Below the pieces are notes generated by a model that saw only the letters and a list, made by a program, of their open reading frames with translations, was not told the origin of the DNA and did no database searches. The position numbers were made by a program, and so were the translations under genes. A stretch of DNA of 64,000 nt from Leucosporidium creatinivorum. Lineage: Eukaryota; Basidiomycota; Microbotryomycetes; Leucosporidiales; Leucosporidiaceae. Below, one piece after another: positions 11,879-23,189 of this stretch. Location of the stretch: contig BCKL01000005.1 in the NCBI GenBank assembly GCA_001600635.1, forward strand, positions 251,581 to 315,580, in the 5' to 3' direction. Each line of letters opens with the position of its first letter. Within the stretch, counting starts at the first letter, position 1.

Positions 11879-13617
11879 ATGTCTACTTCCCCTTACTCCG
11901 TCCGTACGTATCTCTACTCTCCTACAGCTTTACAGCACTCTGGCGACGGGCTCAACTCTCATCTCACCCGCTTTCTCGCCCTTTCATCTCCTTACAGGCC
12001 AGGTCGGATCGGCCAACACCCTTGGTATGTTGTACTACAGTCTACTACAGAGACTCTCGCTAACCCCTCACACACCACAGAATACCGTGTCTTCACCGAG
12101 AAGGACGGCAAGGTTGTCTCGCCCTTCCACGACATCCCCCTCTTCGCCAATGAGGACCGCACCGTAAGCTCGCTGGTCAGTTACAGCTAGAACCTCACTG
12201 ACATACTATCCTACAGGTCCTCAACATGATTGTCGAGATCCCCCGCTGGTCCAACGCCAAGCTCGTTCGTCCTGACCCCATCCTCGAGCTGAGCTCGCAA
12301 TATCGCATGCACTCGCTTACATCTTGGTCAAATCTGTAGGAGATCTCCAAGGAGGAGAACTTCAACCCTATCCTCCAGGACACCAAGAAGGGCAAGCTCC
12401 GCTTTGTGCGCAACTGCTTCCCTCACAAGGGTGAGTTTATCTGTTTCGAGCTGCTCGCACGCTTTCCACAGCGTTCCCGAGTTGTCGCGATGGCTTTGCG
12501 GGGACATGAGCAGCGAGCTGACCTATCATACTATGATACAGGATACCTTTGGAACTACGGGTGAGGTTTCGGAGCTGGGAGGGAAGCGTGTGATTTCCCG
12601 GAGAGCTGACCCCCTTCGTCCGTTCTCGCTTCGCTCAGTGCCTTCCCCCAGGTGAGCTTCTGTAGCCCTCTCGCATTCCCTGCACAGTTCAATGACCGCT
12701 TCTCAATCTCTATCCACAGACGTGGGAGGACCCTAACGCCACGCACCCCGAGACCAAGGCCAACGGCGACGACGACCCTCTCGACGTCTGCGAGATTGGC
12801 GAGGCCATCGGCTACACCGGCCAGGTCAAGCAGGTCAAGGTCCTCGGCATCATGGCGCTCCTCGATGAGGGCGAGACCGACTGGAAGGTCATTGTCGTCG
12901 ATGTCAACGACCCCCTCGCCAGCAAGCTGAACGATGTGGAGGATGTTGAGCGTCACCTTCCTGGTCTTATCCGCGCGACCAATGAGTGGTTCCGGTGAGT
13001 TCTGGTGCTAGTGTGTTGCTGGAGCTGGAGCTGACTCGCATGTCTACAGCATCTACAAGGTCCGTTCAGCTCGGCGCTCATCTTCTCGTTTCTCGGCGAC
13101 TGACCCATCTCTCTTTCTTCACCTGATCTTCAGATCCCCGATGGAAAGGTAACCTTTTAATCGTCTTCTCCCCAAACGAAGAGCGAAGCGCTGACCTCAA
13201 ACGCCCTCTCCACAGCCCGAGAACCAGTTCGCCTTCTCCGGCGAGGCCAAGAACCGCAAGTACGCCTTCGAGATCATCCACGAGTGCAACGAGGCGTGGA
13301 AGCGTCTCGTCTCGGGTGAGACCAAGTCGGAGATCAAGGTGTAAGTTTCCTTCCTCCCCCTTCCCTGCTTCAGCCGAGCCAAAGCTGATCGGGACACGAT
13401 TGAACAGCTCCAACCTCACCGTCGAGGGATCGGCTGGAAAGGTCTCCACTTCGGACAGCCTTTACACTGCCCTCCCCGCCGACTCGCGTGCTGCCCCCGC
13501 TCCTATCGACCCCAGCAGTGAGTCCGCTCGTCCTAGAGCTCGCTCGGCTTCCGCTAACTCGTCCCTCCTCCTCTCTCTGCAACAGTCGACAAGACCTTCT
13601 TCATCTCCGGACAGTGA
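11879..13617 (+). CDS. IPP1: Inorganic pyrophosphatase (Ipp1)
   Basis: Soluble family I pyrophosphatase, hydrolysing PPi to phosphate with Mg2+. Thirteen exons (11879-11903, 11998-12024, 12081-12163, 12217-12264, 12340-12430, 12542-12560, 12639-12651, 12720-12994, 13050-13059, 13134-13148, 13216-13340, 13408-13517, 13586-13617) give 290 aa, close to the usual 287. The signature [11 protein letters not shown] (metal-binding Asp) is present, with [30 protein letters not shown] and [17 protein letters not shown] around it. Exons of 13, 10 and 15 nt are required to keep the conserved sequence. The last codons read SGQ-stop, but that stop lies in what also looks like a donor (CA|GTGAGC) of a further intron, so the true C-terminus may differ. 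Confidence 0.95.
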
Positions 13618-14106
13618 GCTCTTTTCTTCTCTTTCGATTCCGAACAGTAGCTGACCCTTTCTCCTCTTCGCAGCGTGCGTATCTCCTCCTTCCTCTCCCT
13701 GCTCGCCGAGCAATCCAGCCCTCCTCTTCCAAAGTCCGAAACTAACTTTAGGCCTTGCTACAGGCCGTCTGAATACAGAAGCTCTAATAAGGCTCGGTAT
13801 GCAAAGCGTGATAGTAACGAAGGAAAAAGAAAGAGTGCAACTCGAATCTGTTGCTCAACGTGGGCCGAGCGAGCGCGAAGCGAGCGAGAGAGCAGAGATG
13901 AGCGAAGAGCAGCAGTGGTTTGTTGGAGATGCTACAGAGTTGTCCGCCGAGAGTCGAGCCATGCTGTCCGTTCTTCAGTACAAGAAATGCGAGTGGCGCC
14001 TTCGCAGCAAGAAGTCGACTCGACGCAACCGTGACGCGGGTCTTGCTCCTTCCCCATCTCACTCGTCGTCTCATCTCAGTGACCAACTACACTGCAGAGC
14101 CCTCTC
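13618..14106. other. Intergenic: IPP1 3' flank and hydrolase promoter
   Basis: 489 bp between IPP1 and the NAPE-PLD-like gene. A CTAAC/TTTAG and a CTACAG site at about 13741-13763 could serve a last IPP1 intron. About 14040-14100 is a pyrimidine-rich leader just before the next ATG. No separate gene seen. Confidence 0.5.
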
Positions 14107-15986
14107 ATGGCTCCCTCATTACCTACAGCCAGCAGTACATCCCCTTCCTTCTTCCCAACAGCTCTCTCGGGTCTGCTCGCTAACGCCTCTCCTCGCTTCC
14201 CTCTCGTCTCACAGGCGCCCTCCGAGCCACCGGCCTCTCCCTCGCCGTCGTCTTCCTCGTCGTCCCCGGCGTCTACTACACCTACTGCGAGACGATCCGG
14301 TCCTCTGAGATCCGCAAACGAAGGAAGAGGTTCGAGTTGAAGAAGGGGGAGAGGGAGAGGAGGAGGGTCATTGAGGGTGTCGCAGAGGAGAAGGAAGAGG
14401 AGGAGTATGGGTATGGAAGGAAGCAGCTGGAAGAGGAGGAGATGGAGGAGATCAGGAGGGCGTTCGGGAGCTTCGCGGTGGGTGGACGGTGGAGTAATGC
14501 GTTGGGGCCAGAGTGGAGGGAACAGGGTGGTGAGTCTTTTGTGATGTGGAGGAGGTGCTGGTCGTCCTCTCGAGCGCTCGGGAGCTTTGTCGGAGCCTTT
14601 ACCTCTCCTTCGGCGCCTTCACCGAGGAGAGCGCTGACCTCCCTCTCCTCCACTCGCAAAAGCATGGGAATGGCTTTTCTGGAAGCTCATCTGGCAGCCC
14701 GCAACCGGCCGGATCTGGTGGAACGGAGGAGTTCCCTCCGACCCTCTAGAGCTGGCCGCCTCCCTCCCCGTCGAGACACCTTCCTTCGTCAAGCTGTTCG
14801 GCTTCCTCCCCTCCTCTTCGTCCATCGCCAACTCGACTACCATCTCTCCTTCCTCCTCCACCAAAGACCTCGCAGACAGCTGGGATCACCTCTCCGCTTC
14901 CTCCTCTACTCCTACGCCGGCAACCCCAACTCAGCAGCACCAACCCATCGTCGTCTCGAAAGACCTGACCTTTACCTGGATCGGCCAGTCGACCTCCTTT
15001 ATCCAGATTGATGGCGTAGGAATCCTTACCGACCCCGTCTTCGCACACAAGACAGTCGACACCTTCATGGCTCCTCCTCGGCTTTGCCCTCCCCCTTGCC
15101 AGCTCGCCGACCTGCTACCAGGGATCCAGGTCGTCCTTCTCTCGCACGATCATTTCGACCAGTATGCTCGTCGTCTCTTCTCGTCCTCTCGGCCATGCTG
15201 ACCCTCCGACCCACCTGCAGCGTCCACCCCGACGACGTCCGAAAAATCGGCGACTCGGCGCAATGGCTCTGTCCCCTCGGTCTCGGTCGATTCCTCCGCT
15301 CCCTCGGCATCACCCGCATCATCGAACTCGACTGGTGGCAATCCACGACCCTGCACATCACCCTCCCTCACTCCCCTTCCACCCCTCCCATCCGCCTCGA
15401 CATCTCCGCGACGCCCGCTCAGCACTGGGCGGCCAGGAGCCCATTGGATACGAATCAGGCGCTGTGGGCTTCGTGGGTTGTTAAGGGAGCTAAGGACAGT
15501 CTGTTCCATGCGGGTGATACGGGCTATACCGATGGCATGTTCAAGGCGATCGGGAGGGCGTTTGGACCGATTTCCCTGGCGGCGATTCCTATTGGGGCTT
15601 ATTGTCCTCGTTGGCGTGAGTTTGATTCTCCTTTCGTGTTGTTCGTCGAGGAGTGAGCTGATCTCCGGTTCTCGCTCGATCGAACAGACCTCGCTTCCCA
15701 GCACGCTCACCCCGAGGATGCCATCAAGATCCATCAAGACATTCGCGCCAAGCGTTCCATCGGCGTGCATCACTCGACTTGGATCCTCTCGGGTATGTTC
15801 TCCCTTTTTGCCTCGCTCGCGCCCTCGCTGACCTCCGCCGATTTCGCAGACGAGCACTACCTCGAGCCGCCCAAGGAGCTCGCTCGCGCACGAGAGCAGG
15901 TCGGTATGGACGAGGAGCAGTTCAAGGTCGTTCCTCCGGGCAGGACGCTCTGCTGGAGCAGTGACAAGAGTGAACAGGGTGTATAG
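14107..15986 (+). CDS. NAPE-PLD-like metallo-beta-lactamase-fold hydrolase, membrane-anchored
   Basis: Probable zinc-dependent phospholipase D of the NAPE-PLD type, cleaving N-acyl-phosphatidylethanolamine; the substrate is inferred from the family. Six exons (14107-14170, 14215-14529, 14663-15161, 15221-15615, 15688-15792, 15850-15986) give 504 aa. The ATG at 14107 is chosen because only that frame joins exon 2. One N-terminal membrane segment (LSLAVVFLVVPGVYYTYC) is followed by a charged helix. The fold is marked by TWIGQSTSFIQIDGVGILTDPVF, the metal motif SHDHFDH (HxHxDH, the last His completed across an intron), FHAGDTGYTD with the bridging Asp, and HHSTWILSDEHYLEPP near the C-terminus. 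All core metal ligands appear present. The N-terminal anchor suggests an endomembrane or mitochondrial location. Confidence 0.9.
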
Positions 15987-16214
15987 AACTGGAGGAGAAG
16001 GGTAGATAGATTTCTCGGCGTTGCAGGCTGGCAAACGCCAAGCGCCGTTCTTTCGCATCAAGACTCGACCGAGAGATCCGTCGCTGGAGGGAGTTAGCCT
16101 CTCTGAAGCTTGGATCATGCAAGCCCGAGTCGAAAGGCTCTGAGAGCGACTCGCCCTTTTGCTCTTCTCCCGATTGTTGACGACCTGCTCCTGCCTCCCT
16201 CGCCATCGCTAGCT

Positions 16215-17151
16215 ATGGCTTCCAACGACCGATCCGCTGCATTTGTGCGCAAAGAAGCGCAAGCGGTGGAAGGCCTGCCGCGCTGGACCGGCTTCGGGGG
16301 CTTCCCGGTGCGCTCGTTCTTCATCTCCATCACCCCTCTCCTCGCCTTCACCGGGACCTTCGTACTGGTCTGCTGCCTTGTAGTTCTTGCACTCGCTCTC
16401 TTGGGATGGGTAGCCTGTGCTCTGGCAGCGGTCGCCGTTGTTCTAGGAATGGCTGCACCGGCTGCCATTTTCGTCCGGCTGGATGCTTTCCTGCGTGCGG
16501 CCAACGAGCCTGCACCCCCGGTTGGCGTCATCATCAGGTCTATACACTATACTTGGAACCTCTGCACCGCCTTCATTTTGCCTGGCGTCGCCATCGTCGT
16601 TGGGGTCCTCGTTGTCTCGCGCTTTTTCGGCGCTCTTCGGCGCAGAGTGACTGGCAAGCTTGAAGACGGCCCATGCATCTCGGCTTGGGAGGTGAAAGAG
16701 TTTGGGTCTGGTCTCGCCGCCTCGCTGTGCTGGTACAACCAGTGAGTCGATCTCTCTTGGGCTTTCGCCTGCTCGGCGCTGACCGCCCCTCCCCCTGCAG
16801 GCTCTCCCGTCTTCAGAACGGCGGCCAGCTTCCTGAGCTCAACGCGTGGCTGGGCTTGCTCGCTATCGCTCTGCTCTTCGCCCTTCTCACCAGTCAGTAG
16901 GCTCTTCTCGTAGCTCGCTTCGTGGCTAACCCTCGCCGCTCGAAACACTCGCAGACGTTCCCAACATCCTCGCTGGCACACTGCCTCAGGCCGACACGCA
17001 GCCGCTGATAACAAAAGAATTGGAGAAGCCTCGCGGATACGGCACGACCGAATGCGAGGAAGTCGTGGTGGAGAAGATTGAGGGCGAGAGCTCGGCGATG
17101 CTTTGGGGACGACTGGGGAGCATTTCGACCGCGAGGGGGCGGGCACTTTAG
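16215..17151 (+). CDS. Uncharacterised multi-span membrane protein
   Basis: Not recognised. Three exons (16215-16741, 16801-16892, 16955-17151) give 271 aa. At least four hydrophobic segments can be seen: FISITPLLAFTGTFVLVCCLVVLALALL and its continuation ACALAAVAVVLGMAAPAA, then AFILPGVAIVVGVLVVS, then AWLGLLAIALLFALL. The first pair is close-spaced, like the hairpin of lipid-droplet or ER-shaping proteins. The C-terminal tail is soluble and charged. Phase fits at both introns. It lies directly upstream of the inverted repeat arm. No function is proposed. Confidence 0.75.
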
Positions 17152-17466
17152 CTGATACAATCCTTGATGTTTTATCTGCCGGAGATCCCAACTCTACGCC
17201 TCGAAGGATAGGCAGCGGTTCGCGAACGAGGTTCAAGGCGAGAAGCCATCGCCGAGACGGGCTGGCATCGTAGGCGCCGTAGTTGTAGCTATGAGCGCGG
17301 GCTTCGGGGACTGTGAGAACCTGTACGAGGAGATATGTAGGCTTACAAATTCGCACCCGGGAAGCTCGACCTTCGTGAACGAGCCGCTCCGACCTCTTGC
17401 TCTCTTACGCTTCACCTCCCTTCACTTCGACTCGCTCGCTTCGACTCGCCCGTACTGCAAAGCAGC
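17152..17466. promoter_or_regulatory. Short promoter region before F-box gene A1
   Basis: 315 bp between the membrane protein stop and the F-box gene start. The last 70 bases are CT-rich leader. The outer edge of the inverted repeat falls near its end; similarity to the other arm fades here. Confidence 0.5.
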
Positions 17467-18726
17467 ATGGATCGCCCTCGTCGTACACCTCGTCGCTCTA
17501 CTGCAGCAGCTGCTCCTACTCCTCCCGGCACGCCCTACGTTCGCCCTCAGCAACCCACCGACTCTCCCGCCGCCTCGCTCCCTACCGAAACGCTGAAGCA
17601 GATTTTCGACTACACAGTCGTCGGAATGAAGGCAGCAGAGGAGCAAGCTGCTCGCCATGCCTTCGGACGAGTCGCTGTGCACTGGTGGAACGTCTCAGAT
17701 GTCAACAAGCGCGCTATGGTCAACGACTCGCACCAGGCTGAGAAGCTCGCGACAGCAATTCGCCAGACCGACAGAGCAGCACCCTCCGCCCTCTTTGTCA
17801 CAGTCGAGGCCGACGGAGCAGGCAGAGGCCAGCGCATCGCCTCGCTCGTTCGCGCTTGCTCCGACGTCGAGTTCCTCTCGCTGCGCTTCGTCAAGGACTC
17901 GAGCAGTCTGGGGCGGGGTGGCGATATGCTAGGAAAGCCTCTCGTCGAAGCACTGCAGAGCCTGAACAAGCTGGAGCGTGTCAGACTGCTCGGCCGGATC
18001 TCGCTTGACTCGGCGACTCTCTTCCGGTGAGTCGGAAGCTACACTCTCGCTCTTCGCAAGCTCACTTTCTTGGTTGGTTATAGTCTTCTGAGCTCCTGGT
18101 CGTCCCTCAAGACCCTGAAAGCTCCTAACTTGTGGCCGATGGCGGGGAAGCCCTTCGCCGAGCACCAGAGTCTCCCTGCGCTGAAGAGCCTCGAGTTCCC
18201 CCTCGGCTACGGCTTCAATCACGCCGAGGAGCTGTCCAAGATTCTCGGAGCCTCGGCAGCGACACTCACCAGGCTCGCTTTAGGCCCAGTCGATTCGGTC
18301 ACGACGCCTGGTCCTGCCCAATTCTCCTTCCTCCTTCCCATTGCACCTCGCCTTCGTCAGCTTACCATCACGGATGGCGCTACCGTCTTCGACTCGAACT
18401 ATCTCGAAGCCGTCCTCGACAAACTGCAGGCCATCAAAGTGCTCAAGATCGGCTTCAACGGACACGACACGAGCGCTCTCTTCGACCGTCTCCTTCGCAT
18501 GCCGCAACCCGAGTCTTTCACCATGCTCCAAGGGGGACTTACTCGCAAATCTTCGTTGCAAGGAATTACTGCCGACGGGACGGTGGCCTACCTCTTGCAG
18601 CAAACGACGCTTCGCAATCTTCGCCTCGCCTCGATCTTGCCCAAGAAGTACTGGTTGACGCCGGCAGTGGGACAGGTCAAAGCTGCCGCTCTCGAGAAGG
18701 GTGTCGAGCTGAGGCTTGGTGTGTGA
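17467..18726 (+). CDS. F-box/LRR-like protein A1
   Basis: Probable substrate receptor of an SCF-type ubiquitin ligase, inferred from an F-box-like motif at about residue 37 (SLPTETLKQIFDYTV, matching LPxExLxxIF) followed by leucine-rich repeats (LERVRLLGRISL, RLRQLTITDG, AIKVLKIGF). Two exons (17467-18026, 18084-18726) give 400 aa. The copy in the other arm is B1 at 33950-35206. The two proteins differ mainly in the first 35 residues and in the stretch before TLFR; the LRR part is nearly the same. It converges on family X copy A. The F-box is weak and lacks a confirmed Trp/Pro core, so 'F-box-like' is the safe wording. Confidence 0.8.
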
Positions 18727-19054
18727 TATGGAGGGTGAGTTGAGTGGATCTTTTCAGGGATTCGGCGAGCTTGACGCCGAAGCTGACCTTCCCTAGCGCT
18801 CGCAGACCTGACGATCGCACGGGGACGAGGAGGCTGCTAGCTGAGGTCGGAAGTCAGAGATATGAGCTGTATCTACTGCGCTTGCTGGAACAAGGACTGG
18901 GTCCGCTTTGACGACGAGATGGCTGCCGTTCGCGAGCAAGCGCTGATCAGTCGGCTGAGAAGGGCACGTGTGCTACAGAACAGTGCTCTTCCAGAGGAGT
19001 CTTAGCGACGTCCGAGTCTTTCATGTCCTTCTTTGAGCCTACTCGACCTCAGCG

Positions 19055-20253
19055 TCACTCCCACCGCCTGCGCAGCTCCTCCTCCGACACGGCCGAGCGC
19101 CGAGCTTGCCTCGAGGTGAGACTGGGGAGATGCCGGTGTTGCAGCTCGAAGTAGGGACGAGTTGTCATCTGCAGAAAGGGTGCTGGTCAGCTTGAGGTTC
19201 CCGCTGAGTTGAACGAGATGCAAAGTCACATGCTGAGGCTTGACTATGCCAAGCCCGCTGTGCTCGAGAAGTCGACTCGCCACGACTCGGTGAACATACT
19301 GTTGCGGATCAGATTGTGAGCTAATCAACGGTACTCAAAGTATGCTGCGGATTGAGCTCACCTCCTCGTAGTCCTTGCAGCACAAGACGACTCGGGCTCG
19401 GTCAAAGAACTTGAGCGAGCCCCACCGTTTGTAGCCTAACCAAACAATCGGTGACGAGGTCTGGGGAATGCGCTGACAGGATCTGGCCATTCGGAGAGCC
19501 ACCCATTGAACATAGTCATGGAGGAGGGTGGCTACAGAGGCATCAGCCTAGCTTTTCGGCGATCAGGACCAGCGGAAGAAGCAGCACCTACCACACGCAG
19601 GGCACGCCATGAGCTGCAAGATGGGATGCAGTTAAGCGCAAGCAACAGTCGGAAAAAGGGTACACACGCATACCTCGATGAAGGGCCGTCGGGTGAACTG
19701 CGGCCTATAGAGAACTTCCCATGCCGCCTGTACATTGTCTGTCGACTTCTCCACCAGCGTGTGATACAGAGGGAGCCAGTTCTCGCGTCCGGGCTTCCAC
19801 GAGCTAATTCGGTCGGAGCTCTGGTCAATTGCTGCTCTACCAACCCGCAGAGGAGTGTCGTGAGCTTCGGCGATGAGACCGAGTAGCCGCTCAGGTTAAG
19901 CGACAGACTTACTGAGCAAGCTGCGCTACTACCGGCGAGTCCGAATGGCTGAATAGATCAGGAGAGAAGAAGGGAGCAGCGCCGGTGAACAGCTCGCAGA
20001 ACTTTGCCCGAGCCTTCATGGCGGTCTTGAAGTCGCTCCGAAGCAACGCCATTTCATCTTGCGAGCGTTTGTCAAATTTGTTGACTGCTGCAGGTCGGTC
20101 AGGGTAGGGCAGAAGCCTGAGATAATTGGAAAGGCTGTGTCCAGACCACTGCGCGGTGACAGGCTCGAGCTGGGCTGGGGTGGCGATCCGCTTGAGCTCG
20201 GCGAGAAGGGCGAGCTCTGTAGGGCCGAAGTGGTTGGAAAGAGAGCCGTCCAT
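19055..20253 (-). CDS. Family X protein, copy A (uncharacterised)
   Basis: Unknown function. Six exons (20253-19913, 19836-19674, 19613-19592, 19531-19362, 19298-19215, 19168-19055) give 297 aa. The N-terminus (MDGSLSNHFGPTELALLAEL) and the C-terminus (YFELQHRHLPSL, EEELRRRWE-stop) are shared with copy B. A middle block, CQRIPQTSSPIVWLGY followed by FFDRARVVLCCKDYEE, is the best conserved; the rest is charged and helical with no membrane segment. Compared with copy B there are 11 extra residues before ALRMARSCQ, at the exon 4 acceptor. The gene is transcribed away from F-box gene A3, sharing a 483-bp spacer, and towards A1. The splice model is supported by the same introns in both copies. Confidence 0.75.
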
Positions 20254-20736
20254 GTTGCCACTCTGTGACTTCGAGCTAAGGCCAATTGGTGTCTGCTGTA
20301 GGAGGAGAGAAGAAGAAGAGATGGAAATGCTGACATCGCTCGCAGGGACTCCCTCACAGCTTCGCCGAGGAGAGTGAGCAGTGCAAAGCAGGAGGTAGGA
20401 GGGATCGTCAAAGGGTCTCCCTAGGGCAAAGCACTGTAGATTCTTGCATCTGGCATCCCCGACGATGCTGTGCAGGAGCCGCAGAATCTGTGAGAGCAGG
20501 AGGAAGCTCGGCGAAAGGAGGACGAGCTCGGTCGAGCAAGTGTGATGGTGTCTCGCTACAGGGATCGCTCAGAATATGTAGTTGAGCTTCTTCACGCTGT
20601 CTGGTATTGCTATCAGCCCGCCTACAGCCTCTCGCCTGTCTTCGCCTGCTCGCCTCAGCTCAGCTCGCTTGCCCCTCCCATCTCTTGCTCTCCCGCTCTC
20701 ACCTCGCTTCTCGTCACTCACCTCCGACCGCTCGCG
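20254..20736. promoter_or_regulatory. Bidirectional spacer between family X (A) and F-box gene A3
   Basis: 483 bp between two divergent start codons. Its counterpart in the other arm is 31934-32406. Recognisable shared stretches include the segment around 20545-20595 (GTCTCGCTACAGGGATCGCT), matched in reverse at about 32085-32110. Conservation of a spacer between decayed genes suggests promoter function for both neighbours or simply recent origin. Confidence 0.55.
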
Positions 20737-21993
20737 ATGGAAGCTCAGTTAGCTCAACAAGCTACCAGCACCCGCCTGCAACAGCCTACAGAGGCCTACG
20801 CCGCCACGCTGCCCGTCGAGACGCTCACTCGCATCTTCGAGCTCGCTCTGGAGGGCTTCGTGTGGCCGGACGAGGAGAAGGGGCAGGCGCAGCGCGTCAA
20901 GTACGGTCTCGTGTGTCGCTCGTGGTGCTCCGTCGCCCTACCCCTCCCTCACTACGTCGTCGCTTCCTCCAACAAGGCTGAACAACTCGCCCAGCTGCTC
21001 AAGACTAACAGGCGCTCGGAGCACAGCGTGCGCTCCCTTGACATCACGAGCTCACCGGACGAAGGCGCGGGTCGCGGACCAAGGATCGCAAAGCTGCTCG
21101 CGCAGTGCCCGAAGCTCGAACGCCTGACCCTCCGAATCGGCGGCCGCCTGTGCGCCTCGGGACGTTCGCACAGCGATGGTCTGCTAGGAAAGCCAATCAA
21201 CAGAGCTTGTACGAAGCTCGTCGAGCTTCGCCACGTTGAGATTATCGGAGGAAGTCTCTTGCCCAACCCCGTCCTCGCCGAGTGAGTCGTTCGGCGTTGC
21301 TTCCTCCTGGCCAGGTCGAGCTGACTCTTTCGGCCATCCTACACTAGGCTCCTTGGATCTTGGCCTAAGCTCGCTCACCTCGATTTCCACGATATCCGCT
21401 ACAGCTCCCACGGCCTTTAAGACTTCGCAAACGTCTCGGCGCACCTCGCTGAGATCTCCATTAACGCCTCGGACGACCTCGACCTCGTTCGCTCGCTACT
21501 AAAAGCTACTTCCAACACTCTGAGGAGACTCTTCGTCGGAGAAGTACCCATGAGCAACGGAGAGGCAGTCGTCGAAGCGATTCAGCCGGTCCTGGCCCAA
21601 CTCACAAGCTTCACTATCGTCGACGGTCCAAAGCTCCTTTCGCGAGGTGGCAATCAGTCCCTCATCAGATCAGCGTTCCTTGAAGACGCTCTCAAGCAGC
21701 TCACGTCCGTCGAGTCGCTCGTCATCGGCCTCGGAGGATACGATCCCGCCAACCTCTTCATCCTCCTCGCCGACCTCAAGACGGTGCACTACTTTTACCT
21801 CGGCCTCTCTCAAAACTCAGAGATCAACCTCCTCGCTTCGCTCTCGTCCGAAGCCGCCATTGTCTACTTCAAGAATGCTCCGCCCGCTCTCCGAAGTGTC
21901 GAGCTGCCCCATGTGCTGTGGCGGGACGACTGGTTGTGGCGTAGTGTTCGGATCAAGCGTACTGCAGCTGAAGCCGGGGTACAAGTGAGCTGA
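20737..21993 (+). pseudogene. F-box/LRR-like gene A3 with an in-frame stop
   Basis: F-box-like/LRR gene, distinct from A1. Two exons (20737-21281, 21348-21993) make a frame of 397 codons. The F-box-like motif lies at about residue 25 (TLPVETLTRIFELAL), with KYGLVCRSW behind it, as in many fungal F-box proteins. LRR-like strands follow (LERLTLRIGG, LVELRHVEI). Codon 206 is TAA (21418-21420), yet the same frame stays open and protein-like for 191 more codons (FANVSAHLAEI, LTSVESLVIGLGG). So this is either a recent nonsense allele, a gene with unrecognised splicing or recoding, or a sequencing error. The first 26 codons belong to the inverted repeat; the rest is unique to this side. Confidence 0.7.
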
Positions 21994-22338
21994 GTGGGAT
22001 GGGCGAGGACCGAGAGGTGAGTCTGACGATTCGTTCGCCGCGCGCCGAGCTGACCTTCCAGCTTCCCAGGCTTGCTGGATAGCAGTATGATACGCTTGCT
22101 TGCTGAGAGAGAATGGAACGAACCGCTTTGCTTGTTGTCTCGAGTACCTTGTCGAAGAGCAAGAGGCAGAGAGACTGAGAGGTAGCGAGTGCGGACCGAG
22201 GGTCATCGTCTTCGCGAGCTCAGAAGGGCGGCGAGCCTCTCTCAATGTTGGTCAGAAAATCAAGGTTATACAACAAAGCTTCTTTCAGCCCCTCTCGACT
22301 CCACATTTGCCTCCCCTCCAGGCTCGGCGCTCGGCGCT
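21994..22338. other. Convergent 3' intergenic region
   Basis: 345 bp between F-box gene A3 (+) and the NXT1-like gene (-). No gene or repeat seen. Confidence 0.5.
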
Positions 22339-23189
22339 CTAGCAAAACCTGAACGAATCGGCCGATATCCTGTACTGACTCCCACCTCCTGGTGGTCCAT
22401 TCGCTGGTGCTCCGATCGGTGGTGCGGTAGGGTCGTGAACGAGGATGAGGGATTGGGAAAAGACTCGAGGGAGGAAGTCGAAATCTCGAGCGTGAATTGT
22501 TCCTGTTGATGGGGGGCCGTTGTCGCCGTGGGTTACCTGTACATAGAGGGAGAGTGAGTGAGATGAAGAGGAGGGGGCAGAAGAGAGCTGATGCGTACCT
22601 GGCCCGAGACCGAGAGGACGAGAGAAGGGGGAGCGCCAGTTGCGGAGCCTGCGCCGAAGTCAAGGATCAATCGCCGTCTTCGAGCAGAGCAGCCCAGGCA
22701 GGGAAGATAGCCTAAACTCACCAGAGATGGGATGGCAATCGAACGCCTGCACCTCATGCATGCTCTTAGGCATACGCTCGAGGAAAGCTGGCAGGTCGTT
22801 GTAGGGGATGGGGTTGCCGTTCCATGTGATGCGAGCTGCTGGCGAGTAGAGGGGTTGTACTTTTGCTGCTCGTTCGGCGATGGAGGAGTCCTGGGCGGCG
22901 TAGTAGGCCTGCAGAACAGCCAGCGCGAAGGGGAGAGACGCGCGAAGTCAGAAAGAGCTGGTTCTGTAGCTGGAGGAGTGGAGGAAGCTCACCTCGACAA
23001 AGATCTCGGCTTGCTTGGTAGCGTTTACGACGAGTTGCTCGACCGAAGAGAGCTGTAAGAGACGAAGCGAGATGAGCTCGAGCTCGGAAAGAGAGGAGAG
23101 TCGAAAGAGCAGCGTCTCACGGTTGCAGCCCTGTAGGGAGATGCAGATTAGCTTGAGGTCGCGTTCTGAGTTTCTGTAGCGACTCACAT
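22339..23189 (-). CDS. NTF2-related mRNA export factor (Nxt1/p15-like)
   Basis: NTF2-fold partner of the Mex67/TAP mRNA export receptor, by family. Five exons (23189-23187, 23130-22993, 22908-22722, 22648-22599, 22536-22339) give 191 aa, longer than animal p15 (about 140) because of an N-terminal extension and a Gly/Pro-rich loop. Matching features: VNATKQAEIFVEAYYA (helix 1), ARITWNGNPI (the WNGN motif), DLPAFLERMPKSMHEVQAFDCHP (helix and strand), LVLSVSGQV, RVFSQSLILV and the C-terminal YRISADSFRF. In this model exon 1 is only the ATG, followed at once by a GTGAGT donor. A different upstream start is possible, but no better one was found. Confidence 0.85.

Larger units (their letters stand above)
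17467..20814. repeat. Inverted duplication, arm A
   Basis: About 3.35 kb that is repeated in inverted orientation at 31856-35206. It carries F-box gene A1, family X copy A and the first 26 codons of F-box gene A3. The intron of the F-box gene is identical base for base over its 50-odd nt in both arms, as is much of the coding sequence, while family X has diverged more. The sharp inner edge is at codon 26 of gene A3 (...YAATLP). Confidence 0.9.
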
